A stretch of 64,000 bases of DNA from Oscillospiraceae bacterium (GCA_017458065.1 JAFTGD010000055.1:1-64000), one strand, 5' to 3'. Shown: positions 17,113 to 25,731, counted from the stretch's first letter. The notes: a model not told the origin generated them from the sequence alone. Translations and numbers: made by a program.

Positions 17113-18975
17113 TTATTCCATGCAAATCTCAACATTCTTGCCGCTGAAAGCCACCCCGTATTTGAGGACTTGATTCACACCATGTGTGCGAAGCTCTGTA
17201 TCGTAGTGCTTTTCATTGATTTGCCGAATCGCACTTCGCGCAAGTGCTGCAAGGCTTTGCCGACTGGCATTTTCCATCCATTTCACTTCAATCAGAAATC
17301 CGGGCAGGTTATTTGTCTTCGGCATGAGCTGGATATCAAAGCGCCCCTCGCCGGACTCCCGGTTCGAGGTGATATAGTAACGGTTGTCCATCATGGCGCA
17401 AATGCCGAGCAGCAGTCCATGATAAAAATCCTCATGAGAGGTATCGAAAGAACTGACCGATTGCAGCAGAAGCTGACGCATCTGCTTTCGCAGCGATTCG
17501 ACGTTGCCGGAGTAGATCGCTTTCTGTATGGACATTGACATGGATTGAGGAATAAACACACTGAGCTTATCCAGGATCTCTTTCTTGTAAACAAAAGCGA
17601 TTTCCTGATTGGGCAGAGCCACTTCACACAGTGCGCCTTCTCCCAGCGGCGGGACAACGCTGACCAGTTTCAGATATCCGGTGACCAGCAGAAAGCTATA
17701 GACGGAAGAAGGAACGCTTCCGATCTGCGGGTATACGACTCCGGTGTCGATGTAAGCTGTGATCGTTTCTCCCCGCAAGAGGGCATAAAGATCCTCGTAA
17801 AGTTCAGTTGAGGCCGAAGCCAACACCTCGCCAATAACATCGTTGGAGCTGGTAGACACCCAATAGGCTTGCAGCTTACACTTTCTCTGGAAGTAATTGA
17901 TCACCGACCAAGGGTTGAAAATCTTGCTCTTCCCAAAACGATAGCCATCATACCATTCGCAGAGCTCGCTGTAATTCCTGCCTGCGCCATAGTAGGCGGC
18001 CATTTGTTTTACCTCAACATGGGTAAACCCAAAATACTCACTGAAACTGTCATCTACAACAGAATAGACCGACAGATTGTTTAGCCCACTGAATATACTC
18101 TCCTTGGCGACTCGGAGGATGCCGGTAAGAAAACCAAAGGTCAGGTGGCTGTTGTCCTTCAGACCACCAGAAAAGAGATTGCGCATGAACAGAATGACCT
18201 GATCGTAAAAGTCTCTCGTATGTCCTTGTTGAATTGGCGTATCATATTCATCAATAATGATAATAGGCGCGATCTTGTGATGCTCGTGGAGCATTCGGGT
18301 CAAAGTAAGCAGCGCTCCGGACAGCTCCATATCACTTGCTGTGCGCTCCATGACGCGGCGGAAATACGCTTTGTCCACATCGTTGCAGGCTTCTGTAGAC
18401 AACAGCTCCGCATGGCGCGCAAATTCGCTGCCAATGGTCTCCGCCAGCTTTTGGATCGTTTCCTGCCATGACTCACACTTGACATCCTTGAAGCTGAGGA
18501 AAATCACGGGGTATTTCCCCTGATAGGCCTGATACTTTTCCCCCTGCTTCCAAATCGCCTTGTCGCGGAAATAGACAGAGGTGTCTTCGTCAGTCTTTTC
18601 AAAGAAGGTACGCAACATATCCATATTCAGAGTTTTGCCAAAGCGCCGCGGTCGGGTGAACAGGGACACCTGCGGCCGCTCATCCAAAAAGTCCTTGATC
18701 ATCAACGTCTTATCTACGTAGTAGTACTCCGTCGACGCTACACGATAATCGGAAATACCTACCGGAAGGGGCAACTTGGTTTTGCTCTGCGCTTTTTTGT
18801 AAGCACCCGAGCGCACACGCCCATCGGCTGGTTTTTCCGCATCGGCAGGGATATACCAGGTTCCGCCTTCTTTGAAGGCGCCCGGAATCTTGCCGTTCCG
18901 GCACATGCCCGTTACGCTTTGCTCCGTTAATTTCCACCGCGCAGCAGCTTCTTTCACAAGGATTCCATCTGGCAT
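17113..18975 (-). CDS. HTH - AAA-ATPase - PDDEXK nuclease fusion
   Basis: A 620-residue protein. Residues 1-52 form a MerR/excisionase-like helix-turn-helix (VKEAAARWKLTEQSV, GKIPGAFKEGGTWYIP). This is followed by an AAA-ATPase-like domain with RPRRFGKTL (108-116) and IIIIDEYDTPI (238-248), and a C-terminal PD-(D/E)XK nuclease-like domain with D547, E563 and K565 plus a trailing AIRQINEKHY. The usual family has the ATPase and nuclease; the N-terminal HTH suggests autoregulation. The ATG at 18975 has GGGAGG upstream; an earlier TTG overlaps that site and is rejected. It is the first gene of the operon with the SANT-like and TOTE-like genes. Confidence 0.85.
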   Translation of the reverse strand: MPDGILVKEAAARWKLTEQSVTGMCRNGKIPGAFKEGGTWYIPADAEKPADGRVRSGAYKKAQSKTKLPLPVGISDYRVASTEYYYVDKTLMIKDFLDERPQVSLFTRPRRFGKTLNMDMLRTFFEKTDEDTSVYFRDKAIWKQGEKYQAYQGKYPVIFLSFKDVKCESWQETIQKLAETIGSEFARHAELLSTEACNDVDKAYFRRVMERTASDMELSGALLTLTRMLHEHHKIAPIIIIDEYDTPIQQGHTRDFYDQVILFMRNLFSGGLKDNSHLTFGFLTGILRVAKESIFSGLNNLSVYSVVDDSFSEYFGFTHVEVKQMAAYYGAGRNYSELCEWYDGYRFGKSKIFNPWSVINYFQRKCKLQAYWVSTSSNDVIGEVLASASTELYEDLYALLRGETITAYIDTGVVYPQIGSVPSSVYSFLLVTGYLKLVSVVPPLGEGALCEVALPNQEIAFVYKKEILDKLSVFIPQSMSMSIQKAIYSGNVESLRKQMRQLLLQSVSSFDTSHEDFYHGLLLGICAMMDNRYYITSNRESGEGRFDIQLMPKTNNLPGFLIEVKWMENASRQSLAALARSAIRQINEKHYDTELRTHGVNQVLKYGVAFSGKNVEICME

Positions 18976-19008
18976 AGCTTCGCCTCCCAAGAACGATTTA
19001 TCACATCT

Positions 19009-19036
19009 ATTATATCCTCAAACGCAAAAAAGTCAA
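19009..19036 (-). promoter_or_regulatory. Promoter of the nuclease/SANT/primase-helicase operon
   Basis: On the minus strand, TTGACT (19031-19036), a 16-base spacer and TATAAT (19009-19014). The same -35 sequence and spacing are found for the facing AAA+ ATPase gene. A nine-base direct repeat AAACGCAAA (19020-19028 and 19035-19043) lies in and beside the spacer. Confidence 0.75.
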
Positions 19037-19037
19037 A

Positions 19038-19083
19038 CGCAAACGAAAAAATATCAATTCAGATTGATATTTTTTCGTTTGCG
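19038..19083. repeat. Perfect 21-bp inverted repeat beside the operon promoter
   Basis: Arms at 19038-19058 and 19063-19083 are exact complements (CGCAAACGAAAAAATATCAAT and reverse) with a four-base loop TCAG. It abuts the -35 box of the defence-like operon. It could be an operator for the HTH of the first gene, or a terminator/border relic. Confidence 0.75.
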
Positions 19084-19133
19084 GAAAGATCCATTTTTGC
19101 AAATACTGCCTGACCGGAACTTACTTTTGCAAA

Positions 19134-19170
19134 CCAGCGCCGGGGGACCGAGGTGGTCTGCCGGCGCTGG
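19134..19170 (-). terminator. Terminator of the serC-serA-MTAN-alaX operon
   Basis: GC-rich ten-base arms CCAGCGCCGG and CCGGCGCTGG (19134-19143, 19161-19170), with TTT beyond on the minus strand and TTTTT on the plus strand, just past the alaX-like stop codon. Confidence 0.7.
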
Positions 19171-19186
19171 TTTTTCTTATGAAATA

Positions 19187-20344
19187 TTATGCCTGAAAGC
19201 CGAGGATAAAGCTGCGGATCTGTTCCTCCGGCGCTGAAGCGCTGCCCTGGATCATCTCCGGTCTGCCGCCGCCGCGTCCGCCGATTCCGGCGTTCAGGTC
19301 CCGGGTGACCTTTCTCAGGTCCACATGGCGGCTGCCGATGATGTAGCGTGTGCCGCCGTCGGCGCCCGGGAAGAACACCGCGGCGATGCCGCCGCACTTC
19401 TCCATCAGAAGGTTCACCAGCTCCCGCACGGCGATCTCATCCGGGATCGCTTCAAAGAGGCAGATGTTTCCTTCCGTCTCCTGCTGCTGCGCCGCCTTGC
19501 AGCTCACCAGTTCCATGGCGAGGGCGGCATTCTTCTCCTTCAGGGCGTCCCGTTCCTGCAGAAGTCTCTGCACCGCGCCCGCAACCTCGTTGCGCTTGGC
19601 GCTGAGGAGGACCGAGATTTCCGCGACGCTGTTCTGCTTTTCCCGATAGTCCCGGATCGCCCACATGCCGCAGGCCAGCACCAGCCGGACACCGCCCCGG
19701 TGCCGCTCAAAGTTCAGGACCTTGATGAGGCCGATCTCTCCGGTGCGGCTGACGTGCGGGGCGCAGCAGGCGCAACGGTCGACGCCCGGGATCTCCACGA
19801 TCCGCACATCGCCCTGCAGCTCTTTCTTGCTGCGGTATTCAAGCCGGCCAAGCTCCTCCTTCGACGGGAAGGTGGCCTTGATCGGCAGATTCTCCCGCAC
19901 GGCCTCGTTGGACTCGGTCTCGATCCGGAGGATCTCCTCTTCGCTGAGCTCCCGGTCAAAATCGATGGTCAGGTCGCCGTCGCCCATGTGGAAGCCGACG
20001 TTCTCACAGCCGTACAGCCGGTGGGCCGTACCCGAGAAGACATGCTCGCCCGAGTGGTTCTGCATGCGGCAGAGCCGCAGCTCCCGGTCGACATGTCCGT
20101 CCGCTGTGCTGTCCACTTCCAGCGGTCCATCGCAGGTATGGACGATCACATCGCCCTTCTCCTGAACATCCAGCACCTTCACACCGCTCAGCGTTCCGGT
20201 GTCGGCGGACTGTCCGCCGCCCTCGGGGAAGAATGCCGTCTCATCCAGGATGATGTCCCAGCGGCCTTTCTTTTCTTCGCAGCTCAGCACTCTCGCGGTA
20301 AAATCAAAGAGATGGCTGTCGGTATAGTAGAGCTTCCGGGTCAT
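19187..20344 (-). CDS. AlaX-type alanyl-tRNA editing hydrolase with DHHA1 domain
   Basis: A 385-residue free-standing editing protein. The N-terminal half carries the AlaRS-editing zinc ligands H97 and H101 (NHSGEH) and C193/H197 (CACCAPH). A coiled-coil region around 250-285 and a C-terminal DHHA1-like domain with IGGRGGGRPEMIQGSA follow. AlaX enzymes hydrolyse Ser-tRNA(Ala) and Gly-tRNA(Ala), protecting the code when serine is abundant. It begins one base after the MTAN gene stop and ends the serine operon, which fits a role in guarding against serine mischarging. Confidence 0.9.
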   Translation of the reverse strand: MTRKLYYTDSHLFDFTARVLSCEEKKGRWDIILDETAFFPEGGGQSADTGTLSGVKVLDVQEKGDVIVHTCDGPLEVDSTADGHVDRELRLCRMQNHSGEHVFSGTAHRLYGCENVGFHMGDGDLTIDFDRELSEEEILRIETESNEAVRENLPIKATFPSKEELGRLEYRSKKELQGDVRIVEIPGVDRCACCAPHVSRTGEIGLIKVLNFERHRGGVRLVLACGMWAIRDYREKQNSVAEISVLLSAKRNEVAGAVQRLLQERDALKEKNAALAMELVSCKAAQQQETEGNICLFEAIPDEIAVRELVNLLMEKCGGIAAVFFPGADGGTRYIIGSRHVDLRKVTRDLNAGIGGRGGGRPEMIQGSASAPEEQIRSFILGFQA

Positions 20345-20345
20345 A

Positions 20346-21032
20346 TCACAGCTCCCGGATGATCCGATCCGTCACAGAGAGGCAGATCGCCGCGCACTCC
20401 TGCAGACTGTCGTAAAACTCCGCGCCGCCGCCGGTCAGACCGTCGGACACCGCCTTGATCATCAGGCAGGGCACCTCGTTGCGCCGGCAGGTCAGCAGGA
20501 CCGCCGCGCTCTCCATCTCGCAGATATCCGCGCCGTAGAGCTCGTGCAGGCGCTCCTTGTCCGCCTGGTTGCCGACAAACTTGTCAGCCGAGGCGCAGGT
20601 GACGGGCTTCAGCTCCGGGCAGACGGCCTTTGCCTTTTCCGCCAGACCCGCGTCCGCCGGGATATAGACATCCTCATAACCCGGGTACTGGCCCGGCAGC
20701 AGCGGATCGATGCCGGAGATATCAAAATCATAATGGACGACGCGGGTGACCACGCAGGTCCTGGTTTGGGCCATCTCTGCCGTGAGCCCGCCCACCACGC
20801 CGAAGTTCACAATCATCTCGACGCCGTAACGGTCAATGAGCAGCTGGGCTGCGCCGGCGGCGGCGATCTCGCCGATCCCGCTGTGGATCACATAGAGCGT
20901 ATAGGTCTCGTTCTCATAGCGGTAGATATCAAATCCGCCGCGCCGTTCGGTGATACCCGGCGTCCCGTAGCGGGCGAAGACGCTGTCCATCTCCACGGCC
21001 ACCAGAAGGCCGATTCTTTTTTTCTCACTCAT
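20346..21032 (-). CDS. MTA/SAH nucleosidase family protein
   Basis: A 228-residue PNP/UDP family protein with GIGEIAAAGAAQLL near residue 52, VNFGVVGGL at about 75 and the nucleoside-binding segment CEMESAAVLLTC near 170, followed by VSDG. It is most like 5'-methylthioadenosine/S-adenosylhomocysteine nucleosidase, which removes toxic SAM by-products. It may be another purine nucleosidase or phosphorylase. It overlaps the end of serA by four bases and abuts alaX by one base. A nucleosidase linked to serine/one-carbon flow is plausible because serine feeds the methyl cycle. Confidence 0.85.
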   Translation of the reverse strand: MSEKKRIGLLVAVEMDSVFARYGTPGITERRGGFDIYRYENETYTLYVIHSGIGEIAAAGAAQLLIDRYGVEMIVNFGVVGGLTAEMAQTRTCVVTRVVHYDFDISGIDPLLPGQYPGYEDVYIPADAGLAEKAKAVCPELKPVTCASADKFVGNQADKERLHELYGADICEMESAAVLLTCRRNEVPCLMIKAVSDGLTGGGAEFYDSLQECAAICLSVTDRIIREL

Positions 21033-22192
21033 ATGACTCTTACCCGGACGACTTCGTCCATCTCGCGGATGCCGTTGACGGTCTCCTCATAGATCGCGCT
21101 GCCCAGATCGACGATGGTAACGGCGTATTTGCCGCGGTTCTTGTTGATCATGTGCTCGACGTTGATGTTCTTGTCGCTGATAAAGTCGAGGATACGGGTG
21201 ATCATGCGGGGCACGTTCCGGTGGATGACGCAGAGGCGGCAGGTCCCAGCGCGGTTCAGGTAGATGTCCGGCAGGTTTACCGAGTTGCGGATGTTGCCGT
21301 TGAGAAGATAGTCGTACATCTCGTTGGCGGCCATCTCGGCGCAGCGGTCCTCGCTCTCGGGGGTGCAGGCGCCCAGATGGGGCATGGCGATGACGTTGGG
21401 TGCTCTGAGGATCACTTCGTTGGGGAAGTCGGTCACATACTTGGCCACCTTGCCGCTCCGGAGCGCTTCAGTCATGTCCTCATCGTTGATCACTTCGGCA
21501 CGGGATTCGTTGATGATGCGGACGCCGTCCTTCATCATGCTGAAGGCTTCTTTGTTCAGCATGTTATGGGTGCTGTCGGTGAAGGGGACGTTGACGCTGA
21601 TATAATCGCACTGCTCGTAGAGCTCTTCCAGATTCTCGGTATGGATGACCTTGCGGGAGAGCCGCCAGGCGGCGTCCACGGACAGGAAGGGGTCGTAGCC
21701 CAGCACCTTCATGTTCAGATCCACGCCGGCGTTGGCCACCAGCGCGCCGACGGCGCCCAGGCCGATGACGCCGAGGGTCTTGCCCAGCAGCTCAGGCCCT
21801 GCGAAAGAGGCCTTTTTCTTCTCCACCAGCTCGGGGATCTTCTCTCCCTCTCCGGCGATGGACTGGACCCAGTCGATGCTGCCGAGGATGTCGCGGGAGG
21901 CCATGACCAGAGAGCAGATCTCCTGCTCCTTCACCGCCTGGGCGTTGGCGCCCGGCGCGTTAAAGACCACGATGCCCTCTTCGGTGCAGCGGTCCACCGG
22001 GATGTTGTTGTAGCCGGCGCCGGCGCGGGCGATGGCGAGCAGACTCTCCGGGAATTCCATCCCGTGCAGGTCGGCGCTCCGCAGCAGCAGGCCGCTGGGG
22101 TGCTTGATGTTCTCGCCGACCTCGCAGCCGTTCTTCTCCAGGGCTTCGATCCCGGCTGCCGCGATCTTGTTCATTGTCTGTATCTTAAACAT
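21029..22192 (-). CDS. serA: D-3-phosphoglycerate dehydrogenase
   Basis: A 387-residue 2-hydroxyacid dehydrogenase. It has a NAD-binding Rossmann motif GVIGLGAVGALV (about 140-151), the catalytic arginine in NESRAEV, glutamate in DFPNEV and histidine in MPHLGACT, and a C-terminal ACT-like domain (about 318-387) that usually senses serine. It catalyses the first step of serine synthesis. The ATG at 22192 lies within the last codons of serC, giving an eight-base overlap; an earlier TTG next to the AAGGAG site is less likely. The short ACT-bearing form is typical of Clostridia. Confidence 0.92.
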   Translation of the reverse strand: MFKIQTMNKIAAAGIEALEKNGCEVGENIKHPSGLLLRSADLHGMEFPESLLAIARAGAGYNNIPVDRCTEEGIVVFNAPGANAQAVKEQEICSLVMASRDILGSIDWVQSIAGEGEKIPELVEKKKASFAGPELLGKTLGVIGLGAVGALVANAGVDLNMKVLGYDPFLSVDAAWRLSRKVIHTENLEELYEQCDYISVNVPFTDSTHNMLNKEAFSMMKDGVRIINESRAEVINDEDMTEALRSGKVAKYVTDFPNEVILRAPNVIAMPHLGACTPESEDRCAEMAANEMYDYLLNGNIRNSVNLPDIYLNRAGTCRLCVIHRNVPRMITRILDFISDKNINVEHMINKNRGKYAVTIVDLGSAIYEETVNGIREMDEVVRVRVI

Positions 22193-23267
22193 GCTTCTGC
22201 TCAAACTCCTTTATTGTGTCAACGAGCGCTTCCACGCCCTCCATGGGCATCGCGTTGTAGATCGACGCGCGCATGCCGCCGGCGATCTTGTGCCCTTTCA
22301 GATTGGTCAGACCCCGATCCGCGGCAAAGCGGATGAATTCGGCATCGGTCTCCGCGTTCCCGGTTCGGAAAGTGACGTTCATGTCGCTGCGGGAACCGGG
22401 CTCGGCGTGCAGACGGAACAGCCTGCTCTCCTCCAGACAGTCGTAGAGGCGTTTGGCCCTGGCCTTTTTCAGCTGCTCCATGCCTTCGACGCCGCCCTGC
22501 TCCTTCAGCCAGTCCAGAACCAGAGACAGCATGTAGATACACCAGCAGGGAGGGGTGTTCAGCAGGGAGTCGTGCTTGATCATGGTCTCATAGCTCATGA
22601 TCTGCGGGGTGTACGGGAGCTCTCTCCCAGCCAGCACTTTGTCGATGATAACGACCGTGAGCCCTGCGGGGGCCATGTTCTTCTGCGCCCCGGCATAGAT
22701 AAGCCCGTAGCGGGACACGTCCACCGGGCGGGACAGGATATCCGAGGACATATCGCAGACCAGCGGCGCCGCGGTCTCCGGGACATACTGCCACTCGGTC
22801 CCGTAGATGGTGTTGTTGGCACAGTAATAGAAATACTTCGCATCCGCGCTCAGGTCCAGCTCTTCCTGCTGCGGGATCCGGTTGTGCCCGGTGTCCGCGG
22901 TGCTGCAGGCAATGTGGACAGTGCCGTATTTTTCCGCCTCTTTGGCCGCCTTGTTGGAAAAGTTGCCCGTGACGGCGTAGTCCGCGGTCTTGCCCTCCAT
23001 CAGGTTCATCGGGATCGCCGCAAACTGCAGCGTAGCGCCGCCCTGCAGGAAGAGGATCTCATGCGTCTCGGGGATGCGCAGAATGCTGCGGAATTTTTCC
23101 TTCGTCTCGGTGAAAATCTCGGTAAACACGGGACTTCGATGACTCATCTCCATGACGGACATGCCGCTTCCGCGGCAGTTCATCAGCTCCGCTCTGGCAC
23201 GCTGCAGCACCGGCTCCGGCAGGATCGACGGTCCGGCAGAAAAATTATACACTCTGTCTTCTGTCAT
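22185..23267 (-). CDS. serC: Phosphoserine aminotransferase
   Basis: A 360-residue PLP enzyme of the class V aminotransferase group. It begins with the family signature VYNFSAGPSILPEPVL and has the PLP-lysine region YAGAQKNMAPAGLT. It converts 3-phosphohydroxypyruvate and glutamate to phosphoserine. It is the first gene of the four-gene serine operon. The nearby perfect promoter leaves only about 50 bases of leader, so no T-box fits. Confidence 0.93.
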   Translation of the reverse strand: MTEDRVYNFSAGPSILPEPVLQRARAELMNCRGSGMSVMEMSHRSPVFTEIFTETKEKFRSILRIPETHEILFLQGGATLQFAAIPMNLMEGKTADYAVTGNFSNKAAKEAEKYGTVHIACSTADTGHNRIPQQEELDLSADAKYFYYCANNTIYGTEWQYVPETAAPLVCDMSSDILSRPVDVSRYGLIYAGAQKNMAPAGLTVVIIDKVLAGRELPYTPQIMSYETMIKHDSLLNTPPCWCIYMLSLVLDWLKEQGGVEGMEQLKKARAKRLYDCLEESRLFRLHAEPGSRSDMNVTFRTGNAETDAEFIRFAADRGLTNLKGHKIAGGMRASIYNAMPMEGVEALVDTIKEFEQKHV

Positions 23268-23323
23268 TTTTCATCACCATGCTCTGATCTTATGTCACTT
23301 TTTCATGACTATCATTCCGGGAA

Positions 23324-23352
23324 ATTATATATGAACTTGCTTCTGCTGTCAA
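23324..23352 (-). promoter_or_regulatory. Consensus sigma-70 promoter of the serine operon
   Basis: On the minus strand, TTGACA (23347-23352), exactly 17 bases, TATAAT (23324-23329): a full consensus match. The rest of the 281-base gap between serC and the next gene shows no other clear element. Confidence 0.8.
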
Positions 23353-23548
23353 ATGCAGAAGTGCACAAAAATAGGGAATTTCCATTCTCCGATTCGGTAA
23401 AAATGAGTACATATTCACGGAAGCCGTATTTCCCGATTTCCGTGCAAAAACCGAGCCCGGTTCGCCGTTTCCGGCGCCGGGCCCGGGGTCTGCTGAATTG
23501 TATTTTGATTCTTGCGCCACAGAGCGGCTTTTGCTCCTCTCTCCCGCC

Positions 23549-24847
23549 TTATCCCTGCGACAGGCTCTCCGGGAACGGGTACTCCGTCCCCATCACGGTG
23601 ATGCTTCTCACGCTGCCGATGTCGATGGTGGCATCCCAGACCGAGGTCAGCGTGACAACGCCGTTCTGATACGGCGCCGCCGCGGATGCATTCAGCTGTA
23701 AGGTGCTGCCGTCTTCAAAGCGCAGGAAAGCGCCGGACAGAATCTCATCCTGGAAGCGAATCCACTGCAGCTGCTTTTCAAAGGACTCATGAAAATCAGG
23801 ATCTTCCGCGTTCAGGTTGTGGATCCGCTCGACATCGTCATGGGTGATCTTCCACTCGGCACAGTTGGCCGAGAGCCGGACAGCAAGGATGTCCAGATTC
23901 CCGTTGTTCTCCGGGTTTACCAGATGAATGGGCTCCGGGAGCGGAAGAGAAACAAAGGCCGTATCCGCCGCCTCCAGCGTCACCGTCCCGTAGTCTTCCA
24001 GATAGACCGGCGCGTAACCGGCGATATACTCCTCGGTCGGGATGTCCGGATCGGCCCAGACCGAGGGGCCGTCCAGACAGCGCACGGAGAAATACACCGG
24101 TTTCGTAAGGTCCACCTGCTCCCGGTAGATCCCGCACATCAGCATCAGGCTCTGTGTCTCCGCGTCATAGGAATGCTGCATCAGCAGCGGCTTATACCAC
24201 GCCGGGTCCACCACCTCAAAGGTGACTGTCTGCTGATTCCCGTTCTCGTCCGGCAGGCCGGTCTGAGAGCTGCTTTCGATCATATGCTCCGCTTCATGTC
24301 CCTCCGTGTACGGCACCGGATGGGCGAAGCTCTTGTCGACCGCATCGGCGGTGCTCCCGGCTGTATGCCAGTACTCGTCCGGGATCTCTTCGTTGCTTGC
24401 GATATAGACAAACTCGATCTCCATGTTCCCGAAGAAAAAGCGGCGGGCGATTTCTTCCGGCACCGGGGATACACTGAAATAAACCGTCTGGAACTCTCCC
24501 TGCCGGAGAGAAGAGATCAGCTGGATGCGTGGTTCCGCTTCCCGGGCCGCGGCAGAGGGCGCAGCCGACGCTTCGGGATATTCCGTATAGCCGCTCACAG
24601 CGTTCTCCTCGATCTGCAGCTCGGCCCGCAGCTGGCGCTGCCTGGCAGCGTGGATGCTGCTGAAGGCATAGGCGGTGATGCCCATCAGCGCAGCCGCCAC
24701 GGCCGCGATCAGGACGGTTCTGAATATCTTTCGGGTTCTAAGGGTTTTCTGCCTCATGGTTTGGACCTCCTCAATGCTGCGGTCCACCATGGTAAGATAG
24801 CGATCATCGATCTGTGTCAGGGCATGATTCAACGGATAACGGCTCAT
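23549..24847 (-). CDS. Membrane-anchored anti-sigma-like protein (pair 1)
   Basis: A 432-residue protein with a short cytoplasmic N-terminus containing YLTMVDRSIEEVQTM, one membrane helix at about residues 43-62 (TVLIAAVAAALMGITAYAF) and a long extracytoplasmic region with no family I can name (DUF4179-like in layout). It overlaps the ECF sigma gene by four bases, which is the usual sigma/anti-sigma coupling. It probably holds the sigma factor until an envelope signal is sensed. Confidence 0.75.
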   Translation of the reverse strand: MSRYPLNHALTQIDDRYLTMVDRSIEEVQTMRQKTLRTRKIFRTVLIAAVAAALMGITAYAFSSIHAARQRQLRAELQIEENAVSGYTEYPEASAAPSAAAREAEPRIQLISSLRQGEFQTVYFSVSPVPEEIARRFFFGNMEIEFVYIASNEEIPDEYWHTAGSTADAVDKSFAHPVPYTEGHEAEHMIESSSQTGLPDENGNQQTVTFEVVDPAWYKPLLMQHSYDAETQSLMLMCGIYREQVDLTKPVYFSVRCLDGPSVWADPDIPTEEYIAGYAPVYLEDYGTVTLEAADTAFVSLPLPEPIHLVNPENNGNLDILAVRLSANCAEWKITHDDVERIHNLNAEDPDFHESFEKQLQWIRFQDEILSGAFLRFEDGSTLQLNASAAAPYQNGVVTLTSVWDATIDIGSVRSITVMGTEYPFPESLSQG

Positions 24848-25404
24848 GCGGTGATCCCCTCCTTTTCGAGTCTAGCTCTCAGCGTCTCCCGGGCTTTGGA
24901 AAGCATGTATTTGACCTTTCCCTCCGGGAGATCAAACTGCGCCGCGACCTCCTTCAGCGTGTGGGCGTAGTAGTATCGGGAGAGGAAGACGCTGCAGCTC
25001 AACGGCTCCAGTTCGCCGAGGAAGCGGTTCAGGATCTCGGTGAGCTCCTTTTCCTCCAGGGCTTTCTCCGCGCTGCCGCGCGGGTCCGGGAGGCAGGCCT
25101 CCAGCTCCTCCAGCAGTTCCACCGTCTCCGCGCTCCGCTTCCCGGCGGCGTAATACTCCAGCCGGTCGAAGGACAGATTGCGTGTGATCCTGGTCAGGAA
25201 GTGCTTCAGCACTCTGGGTCTCGTGGGCGGGATCGCGTTCCAGGTTTTCAGGTAGGTGTCCTCCACGACTTCTTCCGTGTCTTCCCGGCTGTTCAGGATC
25301 CGATACGCGATGCTGCTGAGATAGTTCCCGTATTTCGATGCGGTCTCCGAGATGGCGCTCTCTGAACGCCGAAAGTATAAATCGATGATTCCGCTGTCTT
25401 CCAC
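24844..25404 (-). CDS. ECF RNA polymerase sigma factor (pair 1)
   Basis: A 186-residue sigma-70 family factor. Region 2 lies near ILNSREDTEEVVEDTYLKTW, and region 4 is the C-terminal HTH with LKEVAAQFDLPEGKVKYML. The start is GTG at 25404, preceded by AAGGAGGG; an upstream ATG has no such site. It directs transcription with its coupled anti-sigma protein downstream. The promoter has an ECF-like CGTCTATAAT. Confidence 0.88.
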   Translation of the reverse strand: MEDSGIIDLYFRRSESAISETASKYGNYLSSIAYRILNSREDTEEVVEDTYLKTWNAIPPTRPRVLKHFLTRITRNLSFDRLEYYAAGKRSAETVELLEELEACLPDPRGSAEKALEEKELTEILNRFLGELEPLSCSVFLSRYYYAHTLKEVAAQFDLPEGKVKYMLSKARETLRARLEKEGITA

Positions 25405-25424
25405 AGTGGTCCCTCCTTGGTTTC

Positions 25425-25450
25425 GTAAGGTCCTTACACCATTATAGACG
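25425..25450 (-). promoter_or_regulatory. ECF-type -10 with adjacent dyad
   Basis: On the minus strand, CGTCTATAAT (25441-25450), followed by the dyad GTAAGG-N-CCTTAC (25425-25437) at the likely start point. The -35 is not clear. Confidence 0.5.
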
Positions 25451-25551
25451 GGAAAAGTCGGAAAATGGCGGTGAAAACAGAAAATATTGACGAGAGTCTC
25501 CAAGATCACCCTTTCTTGGAGGCTCCTGCCAGTTATCTCTGATCACTTTTC

Positions 25552-25624
25552 TGCATAAAACACCGCTTTGCTTTATGCACAAACAGTGTTCTCATATGCA
25601 CAAAGATTCGTAAGTTTTTGTGCA
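25552..25624. repeat. TGCACAAA repeat cluster in the intergenic gap
   Basis: TATGCACAAA occurs at 25574-25583 and 25595-25604, 21 bp apart, with an inverted TTTGTGCA at 25617-25624 and a TGCATAAA/TTTATGCA inverted pair (25552-25559, 25572-25579). Together with the promoter dyad at 25655-25688 it fills the gap before the DUF4143 ATPase gene. No gene is seen. Confidence 0.6.
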
Positions 25625-25654
25625 GATCTTGTTGCTGTTCCCCTGCGATCTTTT

Positions 25655-25705
25655 CGATTAAATCACTGGTCGACTATTGATTTAATCGCATTTTTATGAT
25701 ATCAT
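25655..25705 (+). promoter_or_regulatory. DUF4143 ATPase promoter with 11-bp inverted repeat
   Basis: CGATTAAATCA (25655-25665) and TGATTTAATCG (25678-25688) are exact inverted repeats 12 bases apart. The right arm covers a TTGATT -35 (25677-25682), and TATCAT (25700-25705) lies 17 bases on. Confidence 0.6.
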
Positions 25706-25731
25706 CCAGCATAAAGGTGGTGATAGGTTGG

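Noticed and set aside
23268-23352. T-box riboswitch before serC
   Set aside because: The consensus promoter leaves a leader of about 50 bases, too short for a T-box.
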